This document shows positions 15,361 to 21,897 of a stretch of DNA of 26,176 nucleotides, piece by piece. Made by a program: the position numbers and the translations under genes. The DNA is from CAYRGE01 sp964423985. Its GTDB lineage: Bacteria; Patescibacteriota; Minisyncoccia; Phycocordibacterales; CAYRGE01. The stretch's first letter is position 1, and each line of letters opens with the position of its first letter. The notes under the pieces are model-generated. The model had not been told where the DNA came from. It did no database searches and worked only from the letters and a program-made list of their open reading frames with translations. The stretch covers positions 1 to 26,176 of the forward strand of contig CAYRGE010000004.1 of assembly GCA_964423985.1 (NCBI GenBank), in the 5' to 3' direction.

Positions 15361-16497
15361 ATGGAACAAGCACTCGGTTTATTAGTCTACCCACTAATTA
15401 TTGTGGGTATTATAATTGCTTATACGGCACTTGCCGTATTGATAATATGGGTTATTGCCCATACAGAAGAAGTCTTTACTTTTTGCGACGAGGGGACAGG
15501 ATTTGCCGCAACACGCGGAGATTCTGCGCCAACCTTCAAGATTTCCTTTAAGGGGCATTTCCTCAGATTTAATGAGGAGCTTGGCGTTCAAGAAGTGGTC
15601 GCTGAGCGCGACTTGCCAGATGGTGAGGTCGCCCCTAAAATAGGAGGATTTTTAGGTTTACTAGAAAAATACCTTGGTATCTTTTGGGTAGGAATCTACC
15701 CATTTAAGAAAAGGTATAAATATACATTCCATTGGTCGGAGTGGGATGCGGGGAAAGTCGGACATGTCCCCCGCAGAAGGGATGACGAAAGTAATTTTTT
15801 CTATGTCAAAACCTTCCAATACTCTGTTGAGTTATTAGCAGCAGAGGTAGAAGGAAACATTTCTGCAAATATAGAATTTTCACTTTTTGTGAAGATTATA
15901 TATCCAGAAATTGCTCTTTTTAGAGTAGAAAACTGGTTTAACCAACTAAGCGACTTTGCGATAAGCAGAGCACGACTCTATGCGGGAAATAGAACATTTA
16001 GCGAGCTTCGCAATGAAGCGGGGGGGACTAGGAACAATCAAGCGGGGGTAACTGGGAACATAATGTTCTCAGAGTATATTCTGGGGCTGAACGAGAGAAT
16101 CTCTGAAAACGAACCCGTAGGCGTAAAAGAGCGCCTGGGTGTTGAAATAATGTCCGCGCAAATGGTCGAAATAGACCTAGCGGGAACACCCGAGGAAATA
16201 TCGCGTGCACACAAAGCCACTACTGAGCTCTATATACAAGAGCAAATAGGTAATGGTATCCGCGCCATAGGCAAGGCAAATGCCGATGCAATCGCCGCAG
16301 AGGGCAAGGCTATTGCCGAACTAGGTGCAGTAGGAGTGCATCTTCGCCGCCAGCAGGCAATTGAAAAATCTGGTTCACAAGGGAACACCATTGTTTTCTC
16401 CGACGACGGAGAAAACAATGGGTTAACTCCATCTAAGATAGCGGGGTTAATAACAAACCCGCTCACAAGAAGAGGTGGAGACAATGGAAATTCTTAA
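15361..16497 (+). CDS. SPFH/band-7 domain membrane protein
   Basis: 378 residues. An N-terminal membrane helix (about 8-33) anchors the protein. The SPFH core covers about 145-290, with the hallmark stretch ERLGVEIMSAQMVEIDL (257-273) followed by an Ala/Glu-rich helix (280-330: IGKANADAIAAEGKAIAELG) typical of band-7 coiled regions. Residues 50-140 are a less familiar insert with many aromatics. A short near-repeat EAGGTRNNQAGVTGN (219-233) comes from a tandem duplication near 16015-16062. SPFH proteins build membrane scaffolds and often work with NfeD proteases; an NfeD-like gene is present at 659-1963. It is co-transcribed with the next gene, overlapping it by 14 bases. Higher G+C, strong signals and lone plus orientation suggest acquisition by transfer. 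Confidence 0.8.
   Translation: MEQALGLLVYPLIIVGIIIAYTALAVLIIWVIAHTEEVFTFCDEGTGFAATRGDSAPTFKISFKGHFLRFNEELGVQEVVAERDLPDGEVAPKIGGFLGLLEKYLGIFWVGIYPFKKRYKYTFHWSEWDAGKVGHVPRRRDDESNFFYVKTFQYSVELLAAEVEGNISANIEFSLFVKIIYPEIALFRVENWFNQLSDFAISRARLYAGNRTFSELRNEAGGTRNNQAGVTGNIMFSEYILGLNERISENEPVGVKERLGVEIMSAQMVEIDLAGTPEEISRAHKATTELYIQEQIGNGIRAIGKANADAIAAEGKAIAELGAVGVHLRRQQAIEKSGSQGNTIVFSDDGENNGLTPSKIAGLITNPLTRRGGDNGNS
16388..16421. repeat. 15-bp perfect hairpin inside the SPFH coding region
   Basis: Arms 16388-16402 and 16407-16421 (CCATTGTTTTCTCCG and complement) with a 4-base loop. The hairpin lies in-frame near the 3' end of the gene and encodes roughly TIVFSDDGENNG. A perfect 15-bp stem in coding DNA is unlikely by chance. 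No T-run follows. Confidence 0.75.
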
Positions 16498-17002
16498 TAT
16501 TTTACTTATCTTGCTTGCTATTCCTGTGGCAATAATGTTGTTTATTGCCATATTGCTGGTGTTGAGGTTGTTCGGCGGTGTAGGTTGGTTAGTGTTGGTT
16601 ATAGTAGTTGTTCTTATTCTCTTGTTTCTTGCAGTAAGAAACATTGAGTATGAGCAATTTAAAAAGTCTGTAATTGAGCCAACCAAATCGTTTTTGAAGA
16701 TTGGCGAGAAAAAAGAAATTTCTTTCAAAAAACCTCCTCCTGTTGAAGAGCGATGGGATTATATATTTCCCATCAAGGCAGGAGACAATTGGGTGAGATT
16801 CAATCTCCCCAAAACTCCGAGGCGCTACTACTTCCGTTGCGAATGTAGCGGAAGTGGTAGTGTTAGGACCGAGCACTTTGGGCCATTTGTTTGCGGCCCA
16901 GGGGTAATGGAACAGACTGTCGCCCATACAGGGTGGCTAGAGTTTAAATCAAACACACCAGAACCAATAATGGTTTTGGTGAAGGTGCGATATATGAGAT
17001 AA
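16484..17002 (+). CDS. Membrane protein with C-terminal beta-rich domain, SPFH partner
   Basis: 172 residues from ATG 16484, preceded by AGAGGTGGAG at good Shine-Dalgarno spacing; a GTG at 16475 in the same frame is less likely. Two tightly spaced membrane helices (about 4-28 and 33-51) are followed by a linker and a compact, probably beta-sandwich domain (85-172) with CECSGSGS (119-126) and FVCGPG (135-140). I recognise no family. Overlap with the SPFH gene by 14 bases implies translational coupling. In other systems small membrane proteins, including short NfeD proteins, sit next to SPFH genes, but this one lacks the NfeD OB-fold signature. A subunit of an SPFH complex is the likely role (inference). 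Confidence 0.75.
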   Translation: MEILNILLILLAIPVAIMLFIAILLVLRLFGGVGWLVLVIVVVLILLFLAVRNIEYEQFKKSVIEPTKSFLKIGEKKEISFKKPPPVEERWDYIFPIKAGDNWVRFNLPKTPRRYYFRCECSGSGSVRTEHFGPFVCGPGVMEQTVAHTGWLEFKSNTPEPIMVLVKVRYMR

Positions 17003-17017
17003 GAGGATGTATCGCAC

Positions 17018-17049
17018 AAACCCCAACATTAATTTGTTGGGGTTTTTTT
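17018..17049 (+). terminator. Rho-independent terminator of the SPFH operon
   Basis: An 11-bp stem centred on CCCCAACA/TGTTGGGG (17018-17028 with 17035-17045) with a 6-base loop and a run of seven T (17043-17049), 16 bases after the stop codon of the second gene. A textbook intrinsic terminator. Confidence 0.92.
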
Positions 17050-17122
17050 ATTATAAATAATAAATCTGAAAGCTTACAGGATCTAGAAGCAATTGGTTTT
17101 TAAAATAAACACTCTTATAAAC

Positions 17123-17200
17123 CGACAATTCTGGATTGCTTCGTGCCTCGCAATGACAGATAAATGCTAGTGGTGACAGATGAAATGTTCGCAATGACAA
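17123..17200. repeat. 78-bp direct repeat, copy 1
   Basis: Identical over all 78 bases to 17308-17385, with a 185-base period. It contains GGATTGCTTCGTGCCTCGCA and GTTCGCAATGACAA motifs. Perfect identity implies recent duplication or homogenisation. Confidence 0.9.
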
Positions 17201-17307
17201 CTAACAATCCGCATACCGTCTTTGCGAGGAATGTTGTTGTTTGTCTTTGCGAGAAGCAGAATGAAATGGAGCGACGAAGCAAATAGTACGAAACCTTAAA
17301 CACGAAA

Positions 17308-17385
17308 CGACAATTCTGGATTGCTTCGTGCCTCGCAATGACAGATAAATGCTAGTGGTGACAGATGAAATGTTCGCAATGACAA
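17308..17385. repeat. 78-bp direct repeat, copy 2
   Basis: Identical to 17123-17200. A third, more diverged unit follows (GATAAATAACTATCCGCAAT near 17420-17440 and CCGTCTTTGCGAGGAGTG near 17480-17497), so at least three units were once present. Confidence 0.9.
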
Positions 17386-17552
17386 TACAAAGCCCACAAT
17401 TACAAACAGTTGTTCATAGTGATAAATAACTATCCGCAATGACAGATGGTGTTCGCTTTTACAATCCAGTGGTAATACTCCGTCTTTGCGAGGAGTGTAG
17501 TGGTAGCGAAAAGACAAAGCAAATAGTATGAGGCTTAAAAAAGGTAATTTCA

Positions 17553-17592
17553 AAACACAAAAAACACTCCGCAAGAAGTGTTTTTTGTGTTT
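17553..17592 (-). terminator. Intrinsic terminator of the pilin cluster
   Basis: A 16-bp perfect stem (17553-17568 with 17577-17592) with an 8-base loop, 13 bases downstream of the last pilin stop codon. T-runs lie within the 3' arm on both strands, so it may also stop plus-strand read-through. Confidence 0.8.
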
Positions 17593-17605
17593 ATTTGCCT
17601 TGAAC

Positions 17606-17884
17606 TTAGCAAAGTGGAATTTTATCAATGATAGAGCTTGGCAATGAAAGAGTTCTTGCTATCATACACATAATTGCATATGCAGAAGTCATTATAAATA
17701 ACCCAATAATCCCCCAAAGCATATGTTTTTGACCTGTACTCCTCGCCTCTTCGTTGTCAGCTCCTCTTATAAAATTAATCAATCCCCAAATAAAAAATAC
17801 AAGAGCAACTCCAAAAAGAAGTAAAACAATTGGAGTTATTATGTTAACAACAATATTACCAACCAAAATATCAAGACTTGTCAT
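17606..17884 (-). CDS. Small T4SS pilin-like membrane protein
   Basis: 92 residues. Two membrane helices (about 12-38 and 54-76) flank a charged loop RGADNEEARSTGQK (40-53), the layout of the VirB2/TrbC-like 'T4SS pilin' proteins common in Patescibacteria. GIIGLFIMTSAYAI (58-71) corresponds to GIIAIFAIVSVWG of the next two genes, so they are paralogues. Unlike those it has no cleavable signal peptide. It starts 12 bases after the preceding pilin gene, is last in the cluster, and is followed by a terminator. Confidence 0.75.
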   Translation of the reverse strand: MTSLDILVGNIVVNIITPIVLLLFGVALVFFIWGLINFIRGADNEEARSTGQKHMLWGIIGLFIMTSAYAIMCMIARTLSLPSSIIDKIPLC

Positions 17885-17896
17885 TTATATTAGTGA

Positions 17897-18229
17897 CTAA
17901 GGAAGAAGTGGAACCTGTGCTCCGCCACCACCTACACCGAATGTGCTTTGAAGCACAGCTACTAACCCCCAAACAGATACTATTGCAAAAATTGCAATTA
18001 TACCGTAGATTATCATATTGCGTGCGCCCTTTTGTGACTCTTCATCGCCTGCTGACATTATGTATTTCGCAACACCAACGATAAAATAAATAATGGCTAG
18101 AACAATCAAGACAGGAACTACCGCGTTAAGAAGATCTCTCACAACCCCCAAAATACTACCAAGTGTGGTTTGTGCAAAAGCAACCACAGGAAGTGCAAAA
18201 GCAATTCCAATAAATGTAATTTTTTTCAT
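17897..18229 (-). CDS. Small T4SS pilin-like protein with signal peptide
   Basis: 110 residues from ATG 18227-18229. The frame opens at 18277, but this methionine begins a signal peptide (MKKITFIGIAFALPVVAFA, 1-19). Helix 1 is about 35-57, then the loop YIMSAGDEESQKGARN (56-71), helix 2 about 72-94, and a Gly-rich tail. Residues 71-88 (NMIIYGIIAIFAIVSVWG) are encoded by a 53-base block identical in the neighbouring gene. The protein is probably processed and assembled into a pilus or pore (inference from family). The 193-base spacer before it (18230-18422) shows no clear signals. Confidence 0.82.
   Translation of the reverse strand: MKKITFIGIAFALPVVAFAQTTLGSILGVVRDLLNAVVPVLIVLAIIYFIVGVAKYIMSAGDEESQKGARNMIIYGIIAIFAIVSVWGLVAVLQSTFGVGGGGAQVPLLP
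17967..18019. repeat. 53-bp identical block shared by two pilin genes, copy 1
   Basis: All 53 bases match 18508-18560, while both flanks diverge at once. It encodes NMIIYGIIAIFAIVSVWG in both genes. Identity at every silent site points to gene conversion or recent exchange rather than protein-level selection. Confidence 0.9.
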
Positions 18230-18422
18230 TGTATTTCTTTTATTATTAATAATTATTAAAACCCAAACTATGCCCAACTAATGACACTACATTAATAATA
18301 ATAATAAACAGAATTTTATGCAACTCTTTTATGTGGATATTAAAAACACATAAATCTGTTTTTAATATTTATATTTTTACTCTGATGTAATTATTTTATT
18401 TACCAGTATTGTTTTACTCAAG

Positions 18423-18800
18423 CTATATCCAAATGCTTCCTCCTGACGGTGGTGGTGATACTGGAGTACTTGTGCCAAAAATAGTATTTTGTAGTACCTC
18501 CACTAATCCCCAAACAGATACTATTGCAAAAATTGCAATTATACCGTAGATTATCATATTTATCCCCTCTTTTCTTTTCGCTTCATCTCCACCATGAAGT
18601 ATATACTTGGCGACGCCCCAGATAAAAAATACGATGGAAAGCGATACAAGCAGCATTACGAGTGGATGTATAACCTCTAGCATTAGCGTGTGTACAATAT
18701 CTCTAAATGTAGCTGTGCTGGCAAACACTAACACAGGGAACAATAGACCTAAACACAACAGACCTGTTAAAGTTTTATTTTTTTTTAAAGAATCAATCAT
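18423..18800 (-). CDS. Small T4SS pilin-like protein with signal peptide
   Basis: 125 residues from ATG 18798-18800, with a few earlier in-frame codons disregarded. The signal peptide is about 1-28 (KKNKTLTGLLCLGLLFPVLV). Helix 1 is about 45-66, the charged loop AKYILHGGDEAKRKEGI (64-80), helix 2 about 81-103, with a Pro/Ser/Gly-rich tail ending SGGSIWI. It is paralogous to the 17897-18229 protein: it shares WGVAKYI-type and GDEx motifs plus the 53-base identical block. A family of pilin paralogues in a row suggests a mixed-subunit filament or alternative pilins. Confidence 0.82.
   Translation of the reverse strand: MIDSLKKNKTLTGLLCLGLLFPVLVFASTATFRDIVHTLMLEVIHPLVMLLVSLSIVFFIWGVAKYILHGGDEAKRKEGINMIIYGIIAIFAIVSVWGLVEVLQNTIFGTSTPVSPPPSGGSIWI
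18508..18560. repeat. 53-bp identical block shared by two pilin genes, copy 2
   Basis: Partner of 17967-18019, 541 bases away in the same orientation. Confidence 0.9.
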
Positions 18801-18878
18801 TTTAATATTATATAACACAGAAAAATTAATTTAATAATAAACAAACAAGGCAAACATTTTTAACTACAGAAAACCAAT

Positions 18879-19235
18879 TTACAATTCTCCAATTGTAGCA
18901 CCTATTGCATCTGCAATAACTGATGCGGCAAGCAATATTGCTGTACCAATAACAGCCGCAAGGAGTGCTTGTTTTGCTTTTTTAAGTTTTTCATCATTCC
19001 CCCCTGCTGTAACAAATAAAAAGCCTGCATATATAATAAATAGTGCAGCAATAGGTATTCCTATGGTAACAACAATATTTAAAATAGCAGCAACAAGTTC
19101 TCCGAACGTATTAAACCCTATTGGGTTTTGTAAGCCATCACCGCCAGCAGTACCACCGACTGCAACAACCCCTATTGGTATTAAATAAATAAAACCTACT
19201 ATTACTGCTAGCTTGTTTTTTTTAAAAAATTTCAT
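18879..19235 (-). CDS. VirB2/TrbC-like pilin protein
   Basis: 118 residues. The signal or anchor helix is 9-27, followed by a Gly-rich stretch (GGTAGGDGLQNPIGF, 27-41). Helix 1 is about 46-76, the loop TAGGNDEKLKKAKQ (76-89), and helix 2 about 90-113. AGGNDEKLKKAK is characteristic of Patescibacterial T4SS pilins and resembles the short cytoplasmic loop of VirB2. It is the most VirB2-like of the cluster, being Ala/Ile-rich in both helices. The 191-base spacer upstream (19236-19426) holds only a 12-base direct repeat (TTTTAACTATTA). Confidence 0.85.
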   Translation of the reverse strand: MKFFKKNKLAVIVGFIYLIPIGVVAVGGTAGGDGLQNPIGFNTFGELVAAILNIVVTIGIPIAALFIIYAGFLFVTAGGNDEKLKKAKQALLAAVIGTAILLAASVIADAIGATIGEL

Positions 19236-19426
19236 AAATTTTAACTATTAATTTTAACTATTAACAAGCTCTTCAATTCTGCTCCTCATTTCTTCTAATT
19301 TTAATTTCTGATAATACAAAAAAACGATAATGATACATTTTAAGACTTTTTACAATACAAGAAGTTGAATTTTGGTAAAAAGGAAAAAATTAAATACAAA
19401 AAAGAATGTGATTAAATTACTTGTTA

Positions 19427-19834
19427 TTAACTCCCCAGATATGGGCTTGGGTCAAAATGCGCTGGATCAACCAACGAACTTACTATCAATTCTACTACAA
19501 GCCACGCTGAAAGTGCAACAATAAAACCCCAGAGAACATATGAAAACACTTGCTTAGCTTTTGCTACTTGTTGCTCATTATCTCGTGCGGTCATCATCAT
19601 GACACCAGCAATTGCAAACGCTACCGCAGCAAGTGGTGCAGCGACATTAAAAATAAGAAAATTAATAAGCTCTTGTGCAAGCACTACTAGAAAATTAAAA
19701 TCACACCTTGGTTGTGTTGCTCCTCCACAAGGAACAATACCAGCCGCAAAAACAGCAACTGGAGCAATAAGCAAATATATAAACAAAACAACATTTATTT
19801 TCTTTATGTAGCTAATTATTTCTTTAAATACCAT
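19427..19834 (-). CDS. T4SS pilin-like protein with exported Cys pair
   Basis: 135 residues. The signal peptide is about 12-30 (NVVLFIYLLIAPVAVFA). The mature N-terminus carries PCGGATQPRC with Cys36 and Cys44, possibly a disulfide outside the membrane. Helix 1 is about 54-82, the loop TARDNEQQVAKAKQ (82-95), helix 2 about 96-120, and a short tail. This is the general two-helix pilin layout. It begins 15 bases after the stop of the solute-binding protein gene, so the two are surely co-transcribed. Confidence 0.82.
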   Translation of the reverse strand: MVFKEIISYIKKINVVLFIYLLIAPVAVFAAGIVPCGGATQPRCDFNFLVVLAQELINFLIFNVAAPLAAVAFAIAGVMMMTARDNEQQVAKAKQVFSYVLWGFIVALSAWLVVELIVSSLVDPAHFDPSPYLGS

Positions 19835-19849
19835 AACTTAAAACAATTA

Positions 19850-21169
19850 CTATCTGTTAATTAATCTATCAAGTTGCTTTTGTGCAAAAGAAATAGCGTC
19901 GCTTATTTGCCTCCTACCAGAAGTCACATCCTCAATCATCGCCTGAAATATTACTTCTGTTTTTACTGGATTAGGATCAATCCACGATTTACTTATAAGT
20001 GCAGATTTATAAAAAATAGTTCTGTTTGCATCTTCTTGATGGTTTACCAAAAACTCTCTTTGTGCGGGAGCAACATTTAAACCGTCAGTTAATTCAACTA
20101 TTAGTTTTGAACTTGCAATTCTTTTTATTACTTCAAAAGAAAGTGCTATGTTGTGGGAATTTCTTAATATTGAAAGACCTTGTACGGTTCCATATGTAGC
20201 TTTGGTATTACTATCTCTCACTTGAGGAAATAATGCTGTGTCAAAATTAAGATGTGGGTTGCGCTTCCTTAATCCTTGAACTTCGCTTGCAAAACCAAAA
20301 TAAACACCAAGGTCTCCAACTGCAAACATATTATCTGCGTTACTAAGCGACCTATTCCATGAATATGTTACTTTTCTTGGGTTTGAAAACTCTGTATAAA
20401 ACTGTAGGGCAGACTCTGCTGGATTAATACTTAGATTTTTTATATTCCTGCCGAGCACAGATTCAAGCACAAAATTATTTTCGTATTGAGTAATTATTAT
20501 TATTTGATCCCCTGCCTGAATAAACATAGCTGTAAGAACTTCTTTAGCGTGAGGTATGTTGCTATATTCACCAAGGGCAACAGCACTTTTTAATATATCA
20601 ACGCCATGGCTTTTTTTTGTAATTTTACTTGCAATACCAAAAAATTCATCCCAATATTTCGGCGGGTTTACAATGCCGGCAGATGTAAATAAGTCTCTAT
20701 TCCAATACATAACCAACGGGTCTACCACAAAAGGTAATGCCAGAACACCTTTATTCATCAAATATATTTCACCCCCCTCAATAAATGTATTTTTAAAATC
20801 ACGAGCTGGTATTAACTCATGAGACAAAACAAAGACTTTGTCTAAATACCTAAGAACAAGATTTTGAGGGAGTAAAATTATGTCTGGTCCCTCATTTACA
20901 GCAAGAGCCTCAATCAATTCACGATCAAAACTACCTCTTTCGTGTTCAATGTATGTAACTTTTAAGTTTTTATCATTTATAAATTCTTTTGAAATCAACT
21001 CTACCATATCTCGCGATGGCAGTGTTCCCCATATTACGACTTCCCCAGTCAGTGTTTCTTTCTTGTCTTTTGGTTGACCAAACGCCCCTGAAAAAACCAG
21101 TAGTCCAAATATGGCAAAAAATATAAAAACCGCTATAAGAACTATTTGAAATGTGCTTGCTGATTTCAT
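19850..21169 (-). CDS. Membrane-anchored extracellular solute-binding protein
   Basis: 439 residues with one N-terminal membrane helix (8-29) and no lipobox Cys, so it is anchored rather than lipid-linked. The rest matches ABC-type sugar-binding proteins (family 1): GEVVIWGTLPSRDMVELISK (42-61), EGPDIILLPQ, LPFVVDPLVMYWNRDLFTSAG, and NPPKYWDEFFG. Such proteins normally deliver sugars to an ABC importer, but no permease or ATPase follows. Instead five pilin-like genes do, the first after 15 bases. It may be repurposed as a surface receptor for the pilus system; that is inference from gene order only. Confidence 0.85.
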   Translation of the reverse strand: MKSASTFQIVLIAVFIFFAIFGLLVFSGAFGQPKDKKETLTGEVVIWGTLPSRDMVELISKEFINDKNLKVTYIEHERGSFDRELIEALAVNEGPDIILLPQNLVLRYLDKVFVLSHELIPARDFKNTFIEGGEIYLMNKGVLALPFVVDPLVMYWNRDLFTSAGIVNPPKYWDEFFGIASKITKKSHGVDILKSAVALGEYSNIPHAKEVLTAMFIQAGDQIIIITQYENNFVLESVLGRNIKNLSINPAESALQFYTEFSNPRKVTYSWNRSLSNADNMFAVGDLGVYFGFASEVQGLRKRNPHLNFDTALFPQVRDSNTKATYGTVQGLSILRNSHNIALSFEVIKRIASSKLIVELTDGLNVAPAQREFLVNHQEDANRTIFYKSALISKSWIDPNPVKTEVIFQAMIEDVTSGRRQISDAISFAQKQLDRLINR

Positions 21170-21230
21170 TTTGTTTTTTAAAAATCCTAAATTATTTTAG
21201 TTTTTTATTATACTTATTGTGCTGTAGTGT

Positions 21231-21764
21231 TTATTCATTTTTAACAAGGAACCCATAATGATTAATTCCTGCGTCTATTTTTTTATCAAAAGAAAAGCCT
21301 TCTTTTTCAAATAAAGCCTGTGCTTCTTTTCCCGAAATAACAGATCCTTGCTCTGGGCCAAGCCCCCCAAAAGAATCTGTCCAGTCTACCACAAGAACAA
21401 ACCCTCTATGTTTCAGTGTTCTTTTAACCTCCTTTATTAGATTATTTTTATTTTCTGCCTGAAAAAGAACATTTGCAACCACAGCAAAATCAACACTGTG
21501 GCCAGCAATCTTTGATGCACCAGTTCTTTCAATGTCACCCCAAATAACTTCAATATTTGAAAGACCTTCACTTACTGAAAGACTCTTAATATGTGTAATT
21601 AATTCTTTTTGTATCTCTATGGCGTAAATCTTTCCATTGTTTTCTAATTTTTTGGCGATAGCTATTGTGTAAGCACCAGACCCTGCACCAAAATCTGCCG
21701 CAACCTTAACTGAACTCCAATCATTCCCTATTTGATTTATAATTTTTTCTGGGTTAGAAAACAT
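21231..21764 (-). CDS. Class I SAM-dependent methyltransferase
   Basis: 177 residues. Motif I VAADFGAGSGAYTIAIAKKL (21-40) binds S-adenosylmethionine; the acidic IYAIEIQ (47-53) ends strand 2; IEVIWGDIE (71-79) is motif II; and VDFAVVANVLFQ (91-102) with the post-motif FVLVVDWTD (122-130) follows UbiE/Methyltransf_11 order. The substrate cannot be told. It lies 61 bases upstream of the solute-binding protein gene on the same strand and 21 bases from the assembly gap, so its own upstream context is lost. Confidence 0.85.
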   Translation of the reverse strand: MFSNPEKIINQIGNDWSSVKVAADFGAGSGAYTIAIAKKLENNGKIYAIEIQKELITHIKSLSVSEGLSNIEVIWGDIERTGASKIAGHSVDFAVVANVLFQAENKNNLIKEVKRTLKHRGFVLVVDWTDSFGGLGPEQGSVISGKEAQALFEKEGFSFDKKIDAGINHYGFLVKNE

Positions 21765-21785
21765 AATTTTAAAATACTATCAATT

Positions 21786-21885
21786 NNNNNNNNNNNNNNN
21801 NNNNNNNNNNNNNNNNNNNNNNNNNNNNNNNNNNNNNNNNNNNNNNNNNNNNNNNNNNNNNNNNNNNNNNNNNNNNNNNNNNNNN
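21786..21885. other. Assembly gap (100 N)
   Basis: Exactly 100 unknown bases, the usual placeholder for a gap of unknown size. The gyrA-methyltransferase neighbourhood is therefore a scaffold inference. Confidence 0.99.
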
Positions 21886-21897
21886 ATTAATTATACA

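Larger units (their letters stand above)
17050..17605. other. Non-coding repeat region between convergent operons
   Basis: No credible gene. The region consists of diverged tandem copies of a unit of about 185 bases built from short motifs (GGATTGCTTCGTGCCTCGCA, GCAATGACA, CCGTCTTTGCGAGGA, AAGCAAATAGTA). Motifs of the type 'CATTGCGAGG...CGAAGCAATCC' are known as dispersed palindromic repeats in many bacterial genomes and often give false protein predictions. The right end holds the terminator of the pilin cluster. Confidence 0.75.

Noticed and set aside
17123..17385. CRISPR array
   Set aside because: Only two long identical units with a 185-base period and no regular short repeat-spacer pattern; no cas genes.
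17296..17628. 110-codon minus-strand frame (and a 62-codon one at 17115-17303)
   Set aside because: These are translations of the tandem repeat units, containing phrases such as CHCEARSNPE that are typical false predictions from this repeat type, and they run through the terminator.
19850..21169. Complete ABC sugar importer
   Set aside because: Only the binding protein is present; neighbours are pilin-like proteins and a methyltransferase, with no permease or ATPase.
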